Part shown: positions 1-9,961 of the stretch, in pieces | How positions within the stretch are numbered: the stretch's first letter is position 1 | Layout of the letters: the number at the start of each line of letters is the position of its first letter | NCBI GenBank assembly: GCA_023389855.1 | Contig: JAEWDZ010000004.1 | Location: 372,001-436,000 of the forward strand | From: Bacteroidota bacterium | GTDB lineage: Bacteria; Bacteroidota; Bacteroidia; Bacteroidales; Porphyromonadaceae | Reading direction: 5' to 3' | Length of the DNA: 64,000 bases | The notes under the pieces: generated by a model | What the model was told of the DNA's origin: nothing | Seen by the model: the letters and a program-made list of their open reading frames with translations, nothing else | Databases searched by the model: none | Made by a program: the position numbers and the translations under genes

Positions 1-2139
1 GCTTCTTTTTTGCCTGGAGGATAAGCGATAAGTTTTGTTTTGTCTTTGTTGTATAAGACCCCATCTATAGATGAAAAATAAGGATTACTGTCAGGAACCT
101 TTATAGATTCTAATGCGGTGCAGTAGAGAAATGGTAGTTCACCGATAGAAGAAACCTTGTCGTTGAGTGTCAACGTCTTCATTTCGTTTGCACCTTCAAA
201 AGCGTTTTCTCCAATCGCCAGGACAGAAGGCGGTAATGTAGCATCACCATCAGGAGTCCATCGGATTAGTTTTCCTTTTACTATCGTGATATCATCATGC
301 TCCTCTTCGGGAGCATCTGTCTTTTCTTTGCAAATCAAATTAATTTCGACGTCAGCATCAAGCGAATCAATTGTATAGGTAAAGGCATTCGCCGAAGGAA
401 TAGTCTCACCATTGAGCAGCCAGTCATCAACTTCGATGTTTTCTGATGTAGGCATGGCCTCAAAGATTATTTTTGTGCCCGCTGGTAGCGCCTCCATATT
501 TTGAACGACAGCTCCACTGGCCGTCTTTGCCGTTAATTTGGCAAAGTTATTAAGCGAACTATAGCGCACTGTATAGTGATTTTCTTTTTTGTCAAAATCG
601 ACAAGAATATGTATACCATTATACGAAGAACACGCGTATGTAGGCTTACCATATGCCGATGGAATACATTCATCACGCGTTACAAACTTACCATTTTCTT
701 CGCTCGTAATCCGCTTTTTCCATTCGGTAACACGGTATCCTTTTAAGGGTTGAGCCGAGAAAGTCAAATTGGAATTCTCGGGGACGATATCTGCTGATTT
801 TATCGCTTTTGATTCATCAATTTTACAAGAAATGGAGCCGTAAGCGGGTGCCATCGAATCGAAGAAGACAACATCTCCCGCAGGCTGATCGGCAAAAATT
901 ACTTCCAAAACAATATCCTCCTGTATAGATGGTACAGAAAAGATAGTCTTCTCCTTATTCTCAAAGCCTTCTTTTATCTCTTTTCCGTTAAGAAGCCATT
1001 TTTCTATAATATGCCCATATCGAGGGAGTGCCTTGAAGAATACTGTTTCACCAACAGAGACGGAATCTCCACTTTGCAAGTCTACGGCGCCTCTACGCCA
1101 AGCATCTACAGAGCCTTTCTTTGAATCAAAACGGATATTTATCGCATATTTCTGCATATGCTGAGGCTTCCCGATTATTATCCTAGCCTGAGAAAACTCT
1201 TTCTGTAAACGTTGCTGTACCTGTTCATTAGCCACATAAATGGATAGGTGGTCATGATCTGCTAGAAGTCCATGTAGTGTAGAGAGTTTATCACTCAGGT
1301 GGACATCTAATAGATGAAGTCTCACCTGATATAAGGTCATCCAATGGTCTGCGATAGCCTCTAAATGAGGCAGATAAAGTTCAGTAAGTTTGCTGCAATT
1401 AGTCAAACCCTGTTGATCGATATATCTACAGTTAGGTGCACTCAAAGCAATCAACGAATCACATTGATAGAAAGCAGCAGGCCCTATTCTTTTGATTTTA
1501 TCACTCAGTCTTATCTGCAACTGTTGTGATCCAATTCGCAGCGTCCCCGAGAGCGACTCAACGATAGTATTTTCTTCGGTAAAATAGGTTTTGTTTTCAG
1601 GATCCAACTTTATTATTTTTAGCGATTGACAATTTTTAAAGGGGTTTGAGTCACCTATAGCGCTTAGCTCCTTTCCCAGAAACAGGTCGTAGAGATCACT
1701 ACAATGGGCAAAAGCATTGTTAGCGATTTCTTTAATAGCGGGTAAAGCTACTGATCGCAGAGCACTACATGATTCGAAGCTACTCAATGCGATATTCTCC
1801 ACTAAAGGCGCCTTTATCGACTTAATATTTACACATCCTTTGAAAGCCTCTTTACCAACAGTTTTAACCTGATTAAAATCGACAGAGGTAATATCTGTAT
1901 TGCTGTAGGCATCAGAAGTGCCCCACCCCTCTTCGTCACTTTCTCCAGGGGAGTAAAAAGCTTGGTCCGCTATAGCAACGACTTCATCGGGTATTTTTAT
2001 GTCACCCGAAGCCCCAGGCCATTGGAGTAATACTCCATTTTCGATAATAGGAAGGCTACTCTGCGCCCTCAATTGATAAGATACAATAGAAAGGAAGAGT
2101 AAAAATAAAATGAAAATCGACGTATTAATTTTTTTCATC
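1..2139 (-). CDS. Secreted BspA-like leucine-rich-repeat protein (partial, 3' end beyond window)
   Basis: An uninterrupted minus-strand frame of 713 codons starts with ATG at 2139 and runs off the left edge, so the C-terminus is unseen. It begins with a signal peptide (MKKINTSIFILFLLFLS...). It then carries LRR_5/BspA-type repeats of the form 'VKTVGKEAFKGCVNIKSI' and 'IKEIANNAFAHCSDL' over roughly residues 75-260, a middle part with InlB-B-like repeats ('GHIIEKWLLNGKEI', 'KGYRVTEWKK', 'VDDWLLNGETI') and a second LRR block near the edge ('AIGENAFEGANEMKTLTL', 'SIDGVLYNKDKTKL'). In the family such proteins are surface-exposed and bind host or bacterial partners. A T9SS tail is plausible but would lie outside the window. 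Family is clear; ligand unknown. Confidence 0.85.
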
Positions 2140-2390
2140 ACGATATAAAGTATATGTAGTTTCGTATTTCATACAGTTTATTCCTTCGTAATTCAATAGT
2201 TAGAAAAAAAGAACAGATGATCTTGTAGCTACAAATAAATGAATTACAACTAGAATGAGCAAAAGGAGGTATATTTCGAACGTGTTACGGTATATAAAAA
2301 AAGGAAGACGGCTATTTGTAGAAATAGTAAGGTCTCCCTATATTTTAATGCGTTTCTCAATCAACACTGGCAAATGTCAACGAAATTTTG

Positions 2391-2465
2391 GGTGACTAGT
2401 GGGATTCGAACCCACGACCCCCAGAACCACAATCTGGTGCTCTAACCAACTGAGCTATAATCACC
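2391..2465 (-). tRNA. tRNA-His (GTG)
   Basis: On the minus strand the sequence folds as a tRNA. The extra 5' G (G-1, at 2465) pairs with the C discriminator at 2391, the hallmark of tRNA-His. The acceptor is GTGATTA/TAGTCAC, the anticodon is GTG in loop TTGTGGT, and the T arm holds GGTTCGAATCC. No CCA is encoded. Confidence 0.95.
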
Positions 2466-2505
2466 ATTGATGAAAGGAAAGAGAATTTCTAACCAATCAC
2501 GACTG

Positions 2506-2536
2506 CAAAGGTACAACTTTATTTTTTAATATGCAA
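2506..2536 (-). promoter_or_regulatory. Bacteroidota-type promoter for tRNA-His
   Basis: On the minus strand TTG (2536-2534), a 20-nt spacer and TACCTTTG (2513-2506) match the Bacteroidota primary sigma consensus (TTG / about 20 nt / TAnnTTTG). It lies 41 nt before the tRNA. Confidence 0.8.
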
Positions 2537-2825
2537 TAGTTTAGTTGAAAAAGTTTGCATAGAAACTTTTCTATAGCATGCAAAGCTCTTATACATTCAA
2601 AAGAAATAGGGTCTCTCTGCTCAAAAGGAAGATAACGAATTAGAATATAGGCAAGTAGTAGAGTCACAGCAGCGTGCAATCTGAAAAGACAAAATGCAAT
2701 AAGCTGGGAAGACATGAAAAAAGATATCCACGAAGTCAGAAAGAAAAAGGTAAAAAAGCCGTAGCGCAATTAAGCGAAAAACTCCAAATGAACAGAGTTA
2801 TGAGCTCGTCGGTACCTTTGTAATC

Positions 2826-2925
2826 CTCCTACATTTACCAGAGGTAAAAGGAAGGCACGCCATTAGCACAGACAGAGACTCGAATTCGTGAAATAATTGT
2901 CGAGTTCCCGAAATGGCGGCTACGG
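2826..2925 (+). ncRNA. Candidate structured non-coding RNA
   Basis: Just after a TACCTTTG element (2813-2820, no good -33 element) lies a small hairpin TTTACC-aga-GGTAAA (2834-2848). It is followed by nested inverted repeats: CGCCAT (2858-2863) pairs with ATGGCG (2913-2918) and inside it ACTCGA (2878-2883) pairs with TCGAGT (2900-2905). There is no open reading frame. The 3' end is not defined because no clear terminator is visible. No known RNA family was recognised. Confidence 0.35.
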
Positions 2926-3183
2926 CTTATGAATTATCCTTATCATGAGAATGATCGCATATCTGTTTCGCAAATATAATACATTTGAATGATATTTCCA
3001 ACTCTCTATTTGTTATTTTTATTAGCAATAATTTAAACTATTATCTGATAAGGCAAATTGAACAACAAAATCATACACCAAGTAATTTATGCATCAATGT
3101 AGGATACAAGGAAAACCTCACATTGTTTTTTAGTTAAGAATCATATATAGAGCACATCAATTAGATAAAACAAGACTGAAGAT

Positions 3184-3214
3184 TTTACTTTATCAAGAAA
3201 ATAGCTTACCTTTG
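3184..3214 (+). promoter_or_regulatory. Probable promoter of the lamin-tail-domain gene
   Basis: TACCTTTG at 3207-3214 matches the -7 consensus; the upstream -33 element is only a T-run (3183-3186). The start codon follows about 127 nt later, leaving a long 5' untranslated region. Confidence 0.5.
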
Positions 3215-3341
3215 TACCGTAAATCTGTAATCATTACAACTACTTAAATTTACAAGGATATACATGAGAATACTGGCGATGTACGTTATTTAATACTGCC
3301 ATAGAGAATAAGAATAGTAAGAACACAAGTGTTTGCAGACT

Positions 3342-5216
3342 ATGAAATTGCTAAACATATCATTCATTATTATCTTGCTTTTAGGAAAATTCTTGACTTT
3401 ATATGCACAAAGTCAGGAGATTGTTTTCGCAGATTCGACTCAATTACATTGTCCCCCTTGGGAAGGCCATATCCATCTCTTTTCAAATAATGGCGAGGGC
3501 ATGCATTTTAGTGATCCTCTGCCCAATCGCACAAACAACCAAGCTTATCTCAACTATCCATATAATAATGGAGACCAATTATCATGGTCGGGATCGATAA
3601 AATTTGATTTTTCGCCTTCAACACAAAATTATTTTCTTCATCTGTTATACCCTATTTGCAATGGCTATATAAACGAAGAGAAATACACCGACTACGTGGC
3701 TGTGGGTTTCGATAAGAAATCAAAAAGCCCATCAGTCGCCTTGAAAATCGTACGTTTTTCTAACAAAAGTGCTGACAAATTCTCCGCTTCCACTCGCCAT
3801 ATTATCTTACAGGACGAAGATATATGGTCCATACACGACAAAAACAATCATATTGACTATGCCGTTACATTCGACTTATCAACCAAAGAATGGGAATTAT
3901 ATGTAGATACTCATGGCTTATATAACAAAGAAGGTCTCCGTTTCATTGGGAAGCGCGTCGTGGATGAAGATTACAGTTTTATAAAAAAAGAGCGACTTTA
4001 CTCTTCTCTTCTTCTTAAATATTCCAAGAATTATGCATCCAACCTGACCTTATTGCGAATGGGTTTCTACACTCACATTCTCTCCCCCACTGGTGACGGA
4101 AAAGAAAGTCCATCAATCATTACAAACGCTCGTTACGAAGATAAAAAACTAATATTGATATGCCGAGCGGTACCCGATATTTCGGAGGCAGTGTTCCAAT
4201 TTAAACCTTCGATTGGTATAAGTAAAGTATCGACTCAAGGTCATGAAATTATCTTGGATCTTGCACAACCTCTAACAGCACCTCGCTATATACTATCGTG
4301 TCGAGGAATTAGATATCCCAATGGAGAAGTGAGCCCACCTGAAGATTTGGAATTGGTCCTAGAAAATACCTCTCCTGACGAGGAAAAACCTGTAGATATC
4401 GATAACAACAATCTCCATCCCCTATTTAGTGAGATTATGCCTTATCCCGATATAGATGGTTCAGAGTATATAGAACTTTTCAACAATACTAATCAACCTA
4501 TAGATCTTCAACAATTTGGTTTTGTCTTACTAAAAGAAGGGCATGCCTCAAAAGTTTACCCGATCCGTGGGAAAAACGCCATTATTCAGCCTGAAGAATA
4601 CAAAGTAGTGACCAGATCAGCAGAGGGTTTGTATAATCATTTTGACGTTTCCCCCGAGAATATATGCGTAAGTGAGTATTTTCCTGTATTACCTAATAAC
4701 GAAGGGCACCTCGTCTTGCTCCGCTTAGCGGACTCCCTGAAGGTCGAAACACTTCCTTATAACTATAGTTCCTTTTGTACAAAGAACCGTAAAAGGGGCT
4801 TTTCACTGGAGCGTATCTCTTTTTCTGTGCCTGCGTCAGATACAAATAATTGGCATGCTGCCAGCCAATCAGAAGGCTACGGTACTCCAGGCAAAAAAAA
4901 CAGTATACAAGAGCAAGCTAAAGAGGAAAATACGGCAAAAAACAAGTATTTAAGCGAGAAAGATCTGGCGCTGCTCATAGTTCAAGCCGCTGAGAATAAG
5001 AACAATAGCATAGAAATCCATGTATATACTCCTTGGGGCAAAAGACTCTCTAAGTTAGAGCATCAAGAAAGTATCGACTGGGCAAGTACCTTCATAGCAA
5101 AGAAACCGATCCGACTTCTAGCAGAGTATACTGGTATTCCTGCTATCATGCTTGTCCGTATCTATTATGACGAAGAAAAAACTTCAAAAAAGTATGCTGC
5201 GAAAATAATACTATAA
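3342..5216 (+). CDS. Secreted lamin-tail-domain (LTD) protein
   Basis: The protein has 624 residues from ATG 3342; a TTG three codons earlier is possible but less likely. An N-terminal signal peptide ends near 'LYAQSQE'. Residues about 20-250 look like an all-beta extracellular region I do not recognise. Residues about 360-520 form a lamin-tail domain ('LFSEIMPYPDIDGSEYIELF', then 'RKRGFSLERI', 'NWHAASQSEGYGTPGKKNS'), a fold found in many secreted Bacteroidota proteins. The last 80 residues ('IEIHVYTPWGKRLSKLE' to 'KYAAKIIL') have the shape of a gliding/T9SS-type C-terminal beta domain, which suggests surface delivery. Function unknown. Confidence 0.8.
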   Translation: MKLLNISFIIILLLGKFLTLYAQSQEIVFADSTQLHCPPWEGHIHLFSNNGEGMHFSDPLPNRTNNQAYLNYPYNNGDQLSWSGSIKFDFSPSTQNYFLHLLYPICNGYINEEKYTDYVAVGFDKKSKSPSVALKIVRFSNKSADKFSASTRHIILQDEDIWSIHDKNNHIDYAVTFDLSTKEWELYVDTHGLYNKEGLRFIGKRVVDEDYSFIKKERLYSSLLLKYSKNYASNLTLLRMGFYTHILSPTGDGKESPSIITNARYEDKKLILICRAVPDISEAVFQFKPSIGISKVSTQGHEIILDLAQPLTAPRYILSCRGIRYPNGEVSPPEDLELVLENTSPDEEKPVDIDNNNLHPLFSEIMPYPDIDGSEYIELFNNTNQPIDLQQFGFVLLKEGHASKVYPIRGKNAIIQPEEYKVVTRSAEGLYNHFDVSPENICVSEYFPVLPNNEGHLVLLRLADSLKVETLPYNYSSFCTKNRKRGFSLERISFSVPASDTNNWHAASQSEGYGTPGKKNSIQEQAKEENTAKNKYLSEKDLALLIVQAAENKNNSIEIHVYTPWGKRLSKLEHQESIDWASTFIAKKPIRLLAEYTGIPAIMLVRIYYDEEKTSKKYAAKIIL

Positions 5217-5270
5217 ATACATTAAATCGTATTTTCTCTATCCTTTAACGAGTCTCGGTGAATTTTTTAG

Positions 5271-5299
5271 TTGATATATCAAACTTTCTGTGTACCTTT
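5271..5299 (+). promoter_or_regulatory. Promoter of the C69 dipeptidase gene
   Basis: TTG (5271-5273), an 18-nt spacer and TACCTTTG (5292-5299) lie about 90 nt before the start codon. Confidence 0.65.
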
Positions 5300-5389
5300 G
5301 TAGGTAAGGGATAAGCCAGTAAAGCCCCACAGATTTATCAAGCATTTGAATTATATCGTTCTCCGAAAATAAGTAATAATGATAACCAT

Positions 5390-7054
5390 ATGAAAAAACT
5401 TCTTTGCTTAACGAACTTGTTGCTTTGGAGTATTGCTCTGCTTACGCTATCTCCACAAGCCGCAAAAGCCTGCACGGGACTTCTTGTTGCAAAAGGGGCC
5501 TCCGTAGATGGCTCTGTAATGATTAGCTATGCTGCAGACTCCCACACCCTTTATGGTGAGTTGTATCGCTACCCAGCGGCAAATTGGCCCAAGGGCACTA
5601 TGCGACAAATCGTCGAATGGGATACAGGCAAACCCTTGGGAGCTATCCCAGAAGTTGCTCATACCTATTCAGTAATAGGTAATATAAATGAGCACCAAGT
5701 AGCCATTACAGAAAGTACCTGGGGTGGGCGTAAGGAATTAGAAAACCCCGAAGGCTTACTCGACTACGGTAGCCTCATGTGGATAGGACTACAACGCAGT
5801 AAGACAGCACGCGAAGCCATCAAGGTTATTACAGACTTAGTAGCTGAATACGGCTATCATAGTAGCGGTGAAAGTTTCTCCATTGCCGACAAAAACGAAG
5901 TATGGATCTTAGAAATGATCGGTAAGGGCCCCGGTAAAAAAGGTGCTGTATGGGTGGCTATGCGCATACCCGACAACGCTATCGCGGCTCATGCGAATCA
6001 ATCCCGTATCCAACAAATCAAATTTAACGATCCAGACAACTGCCTCTACTCCAAAGATGTTATCGATTTTGCCCGCGAAAAAGGCTATTTCAAAGGTGAG
6101 GACAAAGACTTCAGTTTTCAAAAAGCTTATAACCCATGGACTATGGGCGGATTGCGAGGCTGCGAAGCTCGTGTATGGGCTTTCTTCAACAAATTTGTCG
6201 ATGGCATGGATAAATACTTAGCCTTGGCTATGGGCGATACCAAGCAAGCACCTATGCCACTTTACTTCGTGCCCAAGAAAAAAATTAGTGTCAAAGATAT
6301 TAGAGATATGATGCGTGACCACTACGAAGGAACTCCAATGGACATGACCAAAGACGTAGGTGCAGGTGCATACAAAGTGCCTTATCGCTGGAGACCTATG
6401 GAGTATGAAGTAGATGGTCAGACATACCTCAATGAACGCGCTATCGCCACTCAGCAGACAGGCTTTGTACTAGTTGCCCAGCTACGAAATAACCTCCCCG
6501 ACGCTATCGGAGGGATCCTTTGGTTTGGTGTAGATGATGCCAATACAGCCGTTTTCACCCCAATGTATTGCTCAATGACGGAAGTGCCTCACTGCTATGA
6601 ACATGGCAATGGTGACATGCTCCATTTTTCATGGGAAAGTGCATTCTGGATTCACAACTGGGTAGCCAATATGGCCTACAGCCGTTACAATCTTATGATC
6701 GATGATATTCGCGCTCTTCAGAGCGATTTGGAAAACTCATTTGATCGATCAACTAAGGAATTTGAAGCGAATTATCTCAAGATGGCTAAGAATAAAAAGA
6801 ACGCTGCAAAACTTCAGGAAATGGTGAACAAATTTTCTGTCAACATCGCCAACGAGACTACCGCTAAGTGGAAAAAACTAGGAGAATTCCTCTTAGTAAA
6901 ATATATGGATGGAAACCGTAAGAAGATGAAGGACGGTGAATTTATGACCAACGGTTATGGCTTACCCGCCATGCCTGATTTCCCTGGCTATGACGAATGC
7001 TATTATCGTCATATAGCCGAAACAAGTGGTGAACATCTAAAAGTTAAAGAATAA
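5390..7054 (+). CDS. Secreted C69-family dipeptidase
   Basis: This 554-residue protein belongs to peptidase family C69 (PepD-like). The signal peptide ends at 'AAKA', leaving Cys28 of 'ACTGLLVAKGASVDGSV' as the N-terminal nucleophile, which in this Ntn-hydrolase family becomes active once the leader is removed. Other typical blocks are 'ITESTWGGRKEL', 'SIADKNEVWILEMIGKGPG', 'VWVAMRIPDNAIAAHANQSRI' region and 'TMGGLRGCEARVW'. The family releases amino acids from dipeptides; an exported copy fits an asaccharolytic, peptide-feeding anaerobe. It has its own promoter and terminator, so it is probably monocistronic. Length is normal for the family. Confidence 0.93.
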   Translation: MKKLLCLTNLLLWSIALLTLSPQAAKACTGLLVAKGASVDGSVMISYAADSHTLYGELYRYPAANWPKGTMRQIVEWDTGKPLGAIPEVAHTYSVIGNINEHQVAITESTWGGRKELENPEGLLDYGSLMWIGLQRSKTAREAIKVITDLVAEYGYHSSGESFSIADKNEVWILEMIGKGPGKKGAVWVAMRIPDNAIAAHANQSRIQQIKFNDPDNCLYSKDVIDFAREKGYFKGEDKDFSFQKAYNPWTMGGLRGCEARVWAFFNKFVDGMDKYLALAMGDTKQAPMPLYFVPKKKISVKDIRDMMRDHYEGTPMDMTKDVGAGAYKVPYRWRPMEYEVDGQTYLNERAIATQQTGFVLVAQLRNNLPDAIGGILWFGVDDANTAVFTPMYCSMTEVPHCYEHGNGDMLHFSWESAFWIHNWVANMAYSRYNLMIDDIRALQSDLENSFDRSTKEFEANYLKMAKNKKNAAKLQEMVNKFSVNIANETTAKWKKLGEFLLVKYMDGNRKKMKDGEFMTNGYGLPAMPDFPGYDECYYRHIAETSGEHLKVKE

Positions 7055-7074
7055 CCATTCGACAAGTTTAATCA

Positions 7075-7129
7075 AAGCCTTGCTTCTACAGGTATCTTAT
7101 AATACTTCCTTTAGGGCAAGGCTTTTTTA
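7075..7129 (+). terminator. Rho-independent terminator after the dipeptidase gene
   Basis: AAGCCTTGC (7075-7083) pairs perfectly with GCAAGGCTT (7116-7124) across a 32-nt loop and is followed by a T-run. Confidence 0.8.
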
Positions 7130-7185
7130 TTACTCATTTTAATGGATCAATGAGTAGTCTCTTTACGACATTAAATTAGTCCTCT

Positions 7186-8067
7186 ATGAAAGGTATCGTT
7201 CTTGCGGGTGGTGCTGGCACTCGCCTTTATCCCATTACAAAAGGTATCAGCAAGCAGTTGTTACCTATATTCGACAAACCCATGGTGTACTACCCCATTA
7301 GCGTTCTGATGGAAGCAGGCATCCGTGAAATACTGATTATTTCAACTCCCAATGATCTTCCTTTATTCAAACGTCTTCTCGGTGATGGAAGTGACATTGG
7401 TATTTCTTTTAGCTATGCCGAACAAGCAAAGCCCAATGGACTAGCTGAATCTTTCATCATTGGAAGAAATTTTGTAGGTAAAGACGCTGTTTGCCTTGTA
7501 CTCGGAGACAATATCTTTTATGGAGCACACCTCGACACAATGCTGAAAAATGCAAAAGATAAGGCTGAAAACAATAATTTGGCTACCATTTTCGGCTACC
7601 GCGTCATCGATCCCGAAAGGTATGGAGTCGCAGAAATTGAAGAGAAAACAAATCGCGTATTGAGTATCGAAGAAAAACCCTCACAACCCAAAAGTAATTA
7701 TGCTGTGACAGGGCTTTACTTCTATCCCAACGAGGTCCTCGATATAGCCACTCGCATCACTCCCTCTAAGCGAAACGAACTGGAAATAACCTCTGTCAAT
7801 CAACAGTTCCTGGAAATGGAAAGACTCCATATAGAATTACTACCCCAAGGCTTTGCTTGGCTCGATACTGGTACGCACGACTCCCTGAGCGAAGCGTCCA
7901 CATTTATTGAAGTTATTGAAAAGCGTCAAGGACTCAAAATAGCCTGCATCGAAGAAATCGCTTTTCGGCAAGGCTGGATTACTAAAGAGCAATTGCTACA
8001 ATTAGCTCAACCCTTCAACAGTAACAAATATTACCAATATCTTTACTCAATTGCGACAACGACCTAA
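7186..8067 (+). CDS. rmlA: Glucose-1-phosphate thymidylyltransferase RmlA
   Basis: RmlA makes dTDP-glucose from glucose-1-phosphate and dTTP, the first step of dTDP-L-rhamnose synthesis. At 293 residues it has the normal length. The N-terminal nucleotide-binding signature 'LAGGAGTRLYPITKGISKQL' is intact, followed by 'PIFDKPMVYYPISVLM', 'LGDNIFYG' and 'SIEEKPSQPKSNYAVTGLYF', all typical. It lies 5 nt before rmlB, so the two are almost certainly one transcript. rmlC and rmlD are not nearby; either they lie elsewhere or the dTDP-sugar feeds another pathway. Confidence 0.95.
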   Translation: MKGIVLAGGAGTRLYPITKGISKQLLPIFDKPMVYYPISVLMEAGIREILIISTPNDLPLFKRLLGDGSDIGISFSYAEQAKPNGLAESFIIGRNFVGKDAVCLVLGDNIFYGAHLDTMLKNAKDKAENNNLATIFGYRVIDPERYGVAEIEEKTNRVLSIEEKPSQPKSNYAVTGLYFYPNEVLDIATRITPSKRNELEITSVNQQFLEMERLHIELLPQGFAWLDTGTHDSLSEASTFIEVIEKRQGLKIACIEEIAFRQGWITKEQLLQLAQPFNSNKYYQYLYSIATTT

Positions 8068-8072
8068 ACTGT

Positions 8073-9161
8073 ATGAATATCCTTATCACTGGAGGTGCTG
8101 GCTTTATAGGCTCACATGTAGTACGACATTTTGTACATAAATTCCCTCAACATCATATTTTTTGCCTTGATGCTCTTACCTATGCAGGGAATGCCAATAA
8201 TATAGCAGATCTTCTTCAAGAACCAAACTTTACATTACTCGTAGCAGATATATGCGACTTTGCAAAGATGGAGTATCTGATGCAAAACGAGGATATCCAT
8301 AGTGTAATTCATTTGGCCGCTGAAAGTCATGTAGATCGCTCCATCACGGATCCATTTTCGTTTGCAAAAACAAATGTAATAGGGACTCTCTCGTTGCTTG
8401 AAGCCTTTAGAAGAAATCTAAAAAACGGTGATAGGAATATAATGCATAGATTTCACCAGGTATCTACCGATGAAGTGTATGGATCTCTTAATCCCGAAGA
8501 TGCCCCATTTATAGAAGGTCATCCTTACGCCCCTAACAGTCCCTACTCTGCGTCGAAAGCTTCGGCAGATCATTTCGGTCGAGCCTATCATAATACCTTT
8601 GGATTAGATGTGGTATTTAGTAGTTGCAGCAATAACTTTGGTCCTAACCAATTTCCAGAAAAGCTACTGCCTTTATTTATTCAAAATATAATTAACAATA
8701 GGCCTCTCCCAATTTACGGAGATGGCAGCAATATCCGAGACTGGTTATATGTACAAAACCATGTCGAAGCCATCGAACAAATCTTTTTCCATGGCAAATC
8801 AGGTGAAGCCTATAATGTAGGTGGAAATAACGAATGGAAAAACATCGATCTTATAGAGTTGCTTATAGAACTAGTAGATCGTAAATTAGGAAGATCGAAA
8901 GGAGCCTCAAGACGTCTGATCACCTATGTAGAAGATCGCCTCGGTCACGATAAACGCTATGCTATAGACCCGTCTAAAATCGAAAAAGAACTCGAATGGA
9001 CTCCACGACATTCATTTTCAGAGGCCATGGAAAAGACCATAGACTGGTATTTAAACAATCAAAAATGGCTGCAAGATATTCAAAGTGGCAATTATATAAA
9101 AGAGAATAAGAAGTTCCAATCAACGTACGCTGTCTCGCCACCCCCTCAGTCCTTCCAATAA
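8073..9161 (+). CDS. rmlB: dTDP-glucose 4,6-dehydratase RmlB
   Basis: RmlB converts dTDP-glucose to dTDP-4-keto-6-deoxyglucose. It is a short-chain dehydrogenase-type enzyme with the Rossmann motif 'ITGGAGFIGSHVV' at the N-terminus, the catalytic 'YSASKASADH' (Tyr and Lys), the 'STDEVYGSL' block and 'SNNFGPNQFPEKLLPLFIQN', all diagnostic for the family. At 362 residues it is slightly long because of a short unconserved tail. It is the second gene of the rmlA-rmlB pair. The product is a branch point for rhamnose and other deoxysugars of surface polysaccharide or glycoprotein glycans; which one cannot be told from the window. Confidence 0.95.
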   Translation: MNILITGGAGFIGSHVVRHFVHKFPQHHIFCLDALTYAGNANNIADLLQEPNFTLLVADICDFAKMEYLMQNEDIHSVIHLAAESHVDRSITDPFSFAKTNVIGTLSLLEAFRRNLKNGDRNIMHRFHQVSTDEVYGSLNPEDAPFIEGHPYAPNSPYSASKASADHFGRAYHNTFGLDVVFSSCSNNFGPNQFPEKLLPLFIQNIINNRPLPIYGDGSNIRDWLYVQNHVEAIEQIFFHGKSGEAYNVGGNNEWKNIDLIELLIELVDRKLGRSKGASRRLITYVEDRLGHDKRYAIDPSKIEKELEWTPRHSFSEAMEKTIDWYLNNQKWLQDIQSGNYIKENKKFQSTYAVSPPPQSFQ

Positions 9162-9232
9162 AAAAACAATTTACAAGAAGCATCGAGGTCTCGCTTTATT
9201 TTTAACTTTATTACTGTAACTAATAGATATTT

Positions 9233-9961
9233 ATGAAGACGAAAGGATTTGCTTTCTTAGTAACGATCGCTGTAATAATGCCATCCGTACTAACGTCATG
9301 CAAAGAAAACCTACAAAAAAAACTTTCTTTTAAGCATTCTGGAGATAACAATATTGTATTGCACCATGCAGATCAATATAAAATTGAGATCGACAACCCA
9401 CTTAAAGAAAAATTAGAGTGGGAAGTAGCCGATACAACTATTGCCCATATCGCTGAAGAAGGAGTAGCGATAGGAAGATTGATCGGTAAGACCACGTTCA
9501 GAGTAAAAACATCCACCCAACTGCTTACTGGAGATATTACTACGGAGCCTCGCCATTTTGATATCGTTGAGTCCTTATTTAATAAGAAAATTGACAAACA
9601 AATGATCAATACCTACGAGATCGATCATAAGCGATCATTTTATAAAGAGATGGAGTTTACAGATAATCTTATTTTGATCATCTATAAAGCCGAGGGAAAT
9701 ATTGACCGTGTTGTCTATATATACGACACAGAAAGAAATGAGGTACAACAAGCAATGCTAGAATTTGCGGATAAAAAGTCTTATGATACAGTGCCTGTAC
9801 GAGAATTCTTTTCTGAACGCTACTTCTATATTGGAACGTCTAAAGATCTGGTAGATATCAACGGAAAACCGTCGTCTCTATATCAGAGAGACTATATCAT
9901 CGTAAAAGACCGTGCGATCGGTGGAAAACCAGTACTTGCATATCAGTTTATTGAGGAGTAA
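9233..9961 (+). CDS. Putative lipoprotein with Ig-like region
   Basis: A 242-residue protein with a lipoprotein signal: a hydrophobic leader followed by 'VLTSC' with the lipidated Cys at position 23. Residues about 40-110 resemble a Big-2/Ig-like domain ('DNPLKEKLEWEVADTTIAHI', 'GVAIGRLIGKTTFRV'). The rest ('IYDTERNEVQQAMLEFADKK', 'ERYFYIGTSKDLVDI') is not recognised. It is 71 nt after rmlB on the same strand but with no clear functional link. It is probably anchored in the outer membrane. Function unknown. Confidence 0.7.
   Translation: MKTKGFAFLVTIAVIMPSVLTSCKENLQKKLSFKHSGDNNIVLHHADQYKIEIDNPLKEKLEWEVADTTIAHIAEEGVAIGRLIGKTTFRVKTSTQLLTGDITTEPRHFDIVESLFNKKIDKQMINTYEIDHKRSFYKEMEFTDNLILIIYKAEGNIDRVVYIYDTERNEVQQAMLEFADKKSYDTVPVREFFSERYFYIGTSKDLVDINGKPSSLYQRDYIIVKDRAIGGKPVLAYQFIEE

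Larger units (their letters stand above)
2466..3341. other. Gene-poor region with a possible structured RNA
   Basis: There is no convincing coding sequence here. A 90-codon minus-strand frame (2497-2769) overlaps the tRNA-His promoter and has no recognisable features. A plus-strand TACCTTTG at 2813-2820 is followed by inverted repeats (listed separately), and a second promoter-like site sits at 3207-3214 before the lamin-tail gene. Confidence 0.6.

Noticed and set aside
157..378. 73-codon plus-strand frame inside the left LRR gene
   Set aside because: It is antisense to a clear long protein frame on the minus strand.
2497..2769. 90-codon minus-strand reading frame
   Set aside because: It overlaps the tRNA-His promoter, has biased hydrophobic and random-like content and no recognisable family.
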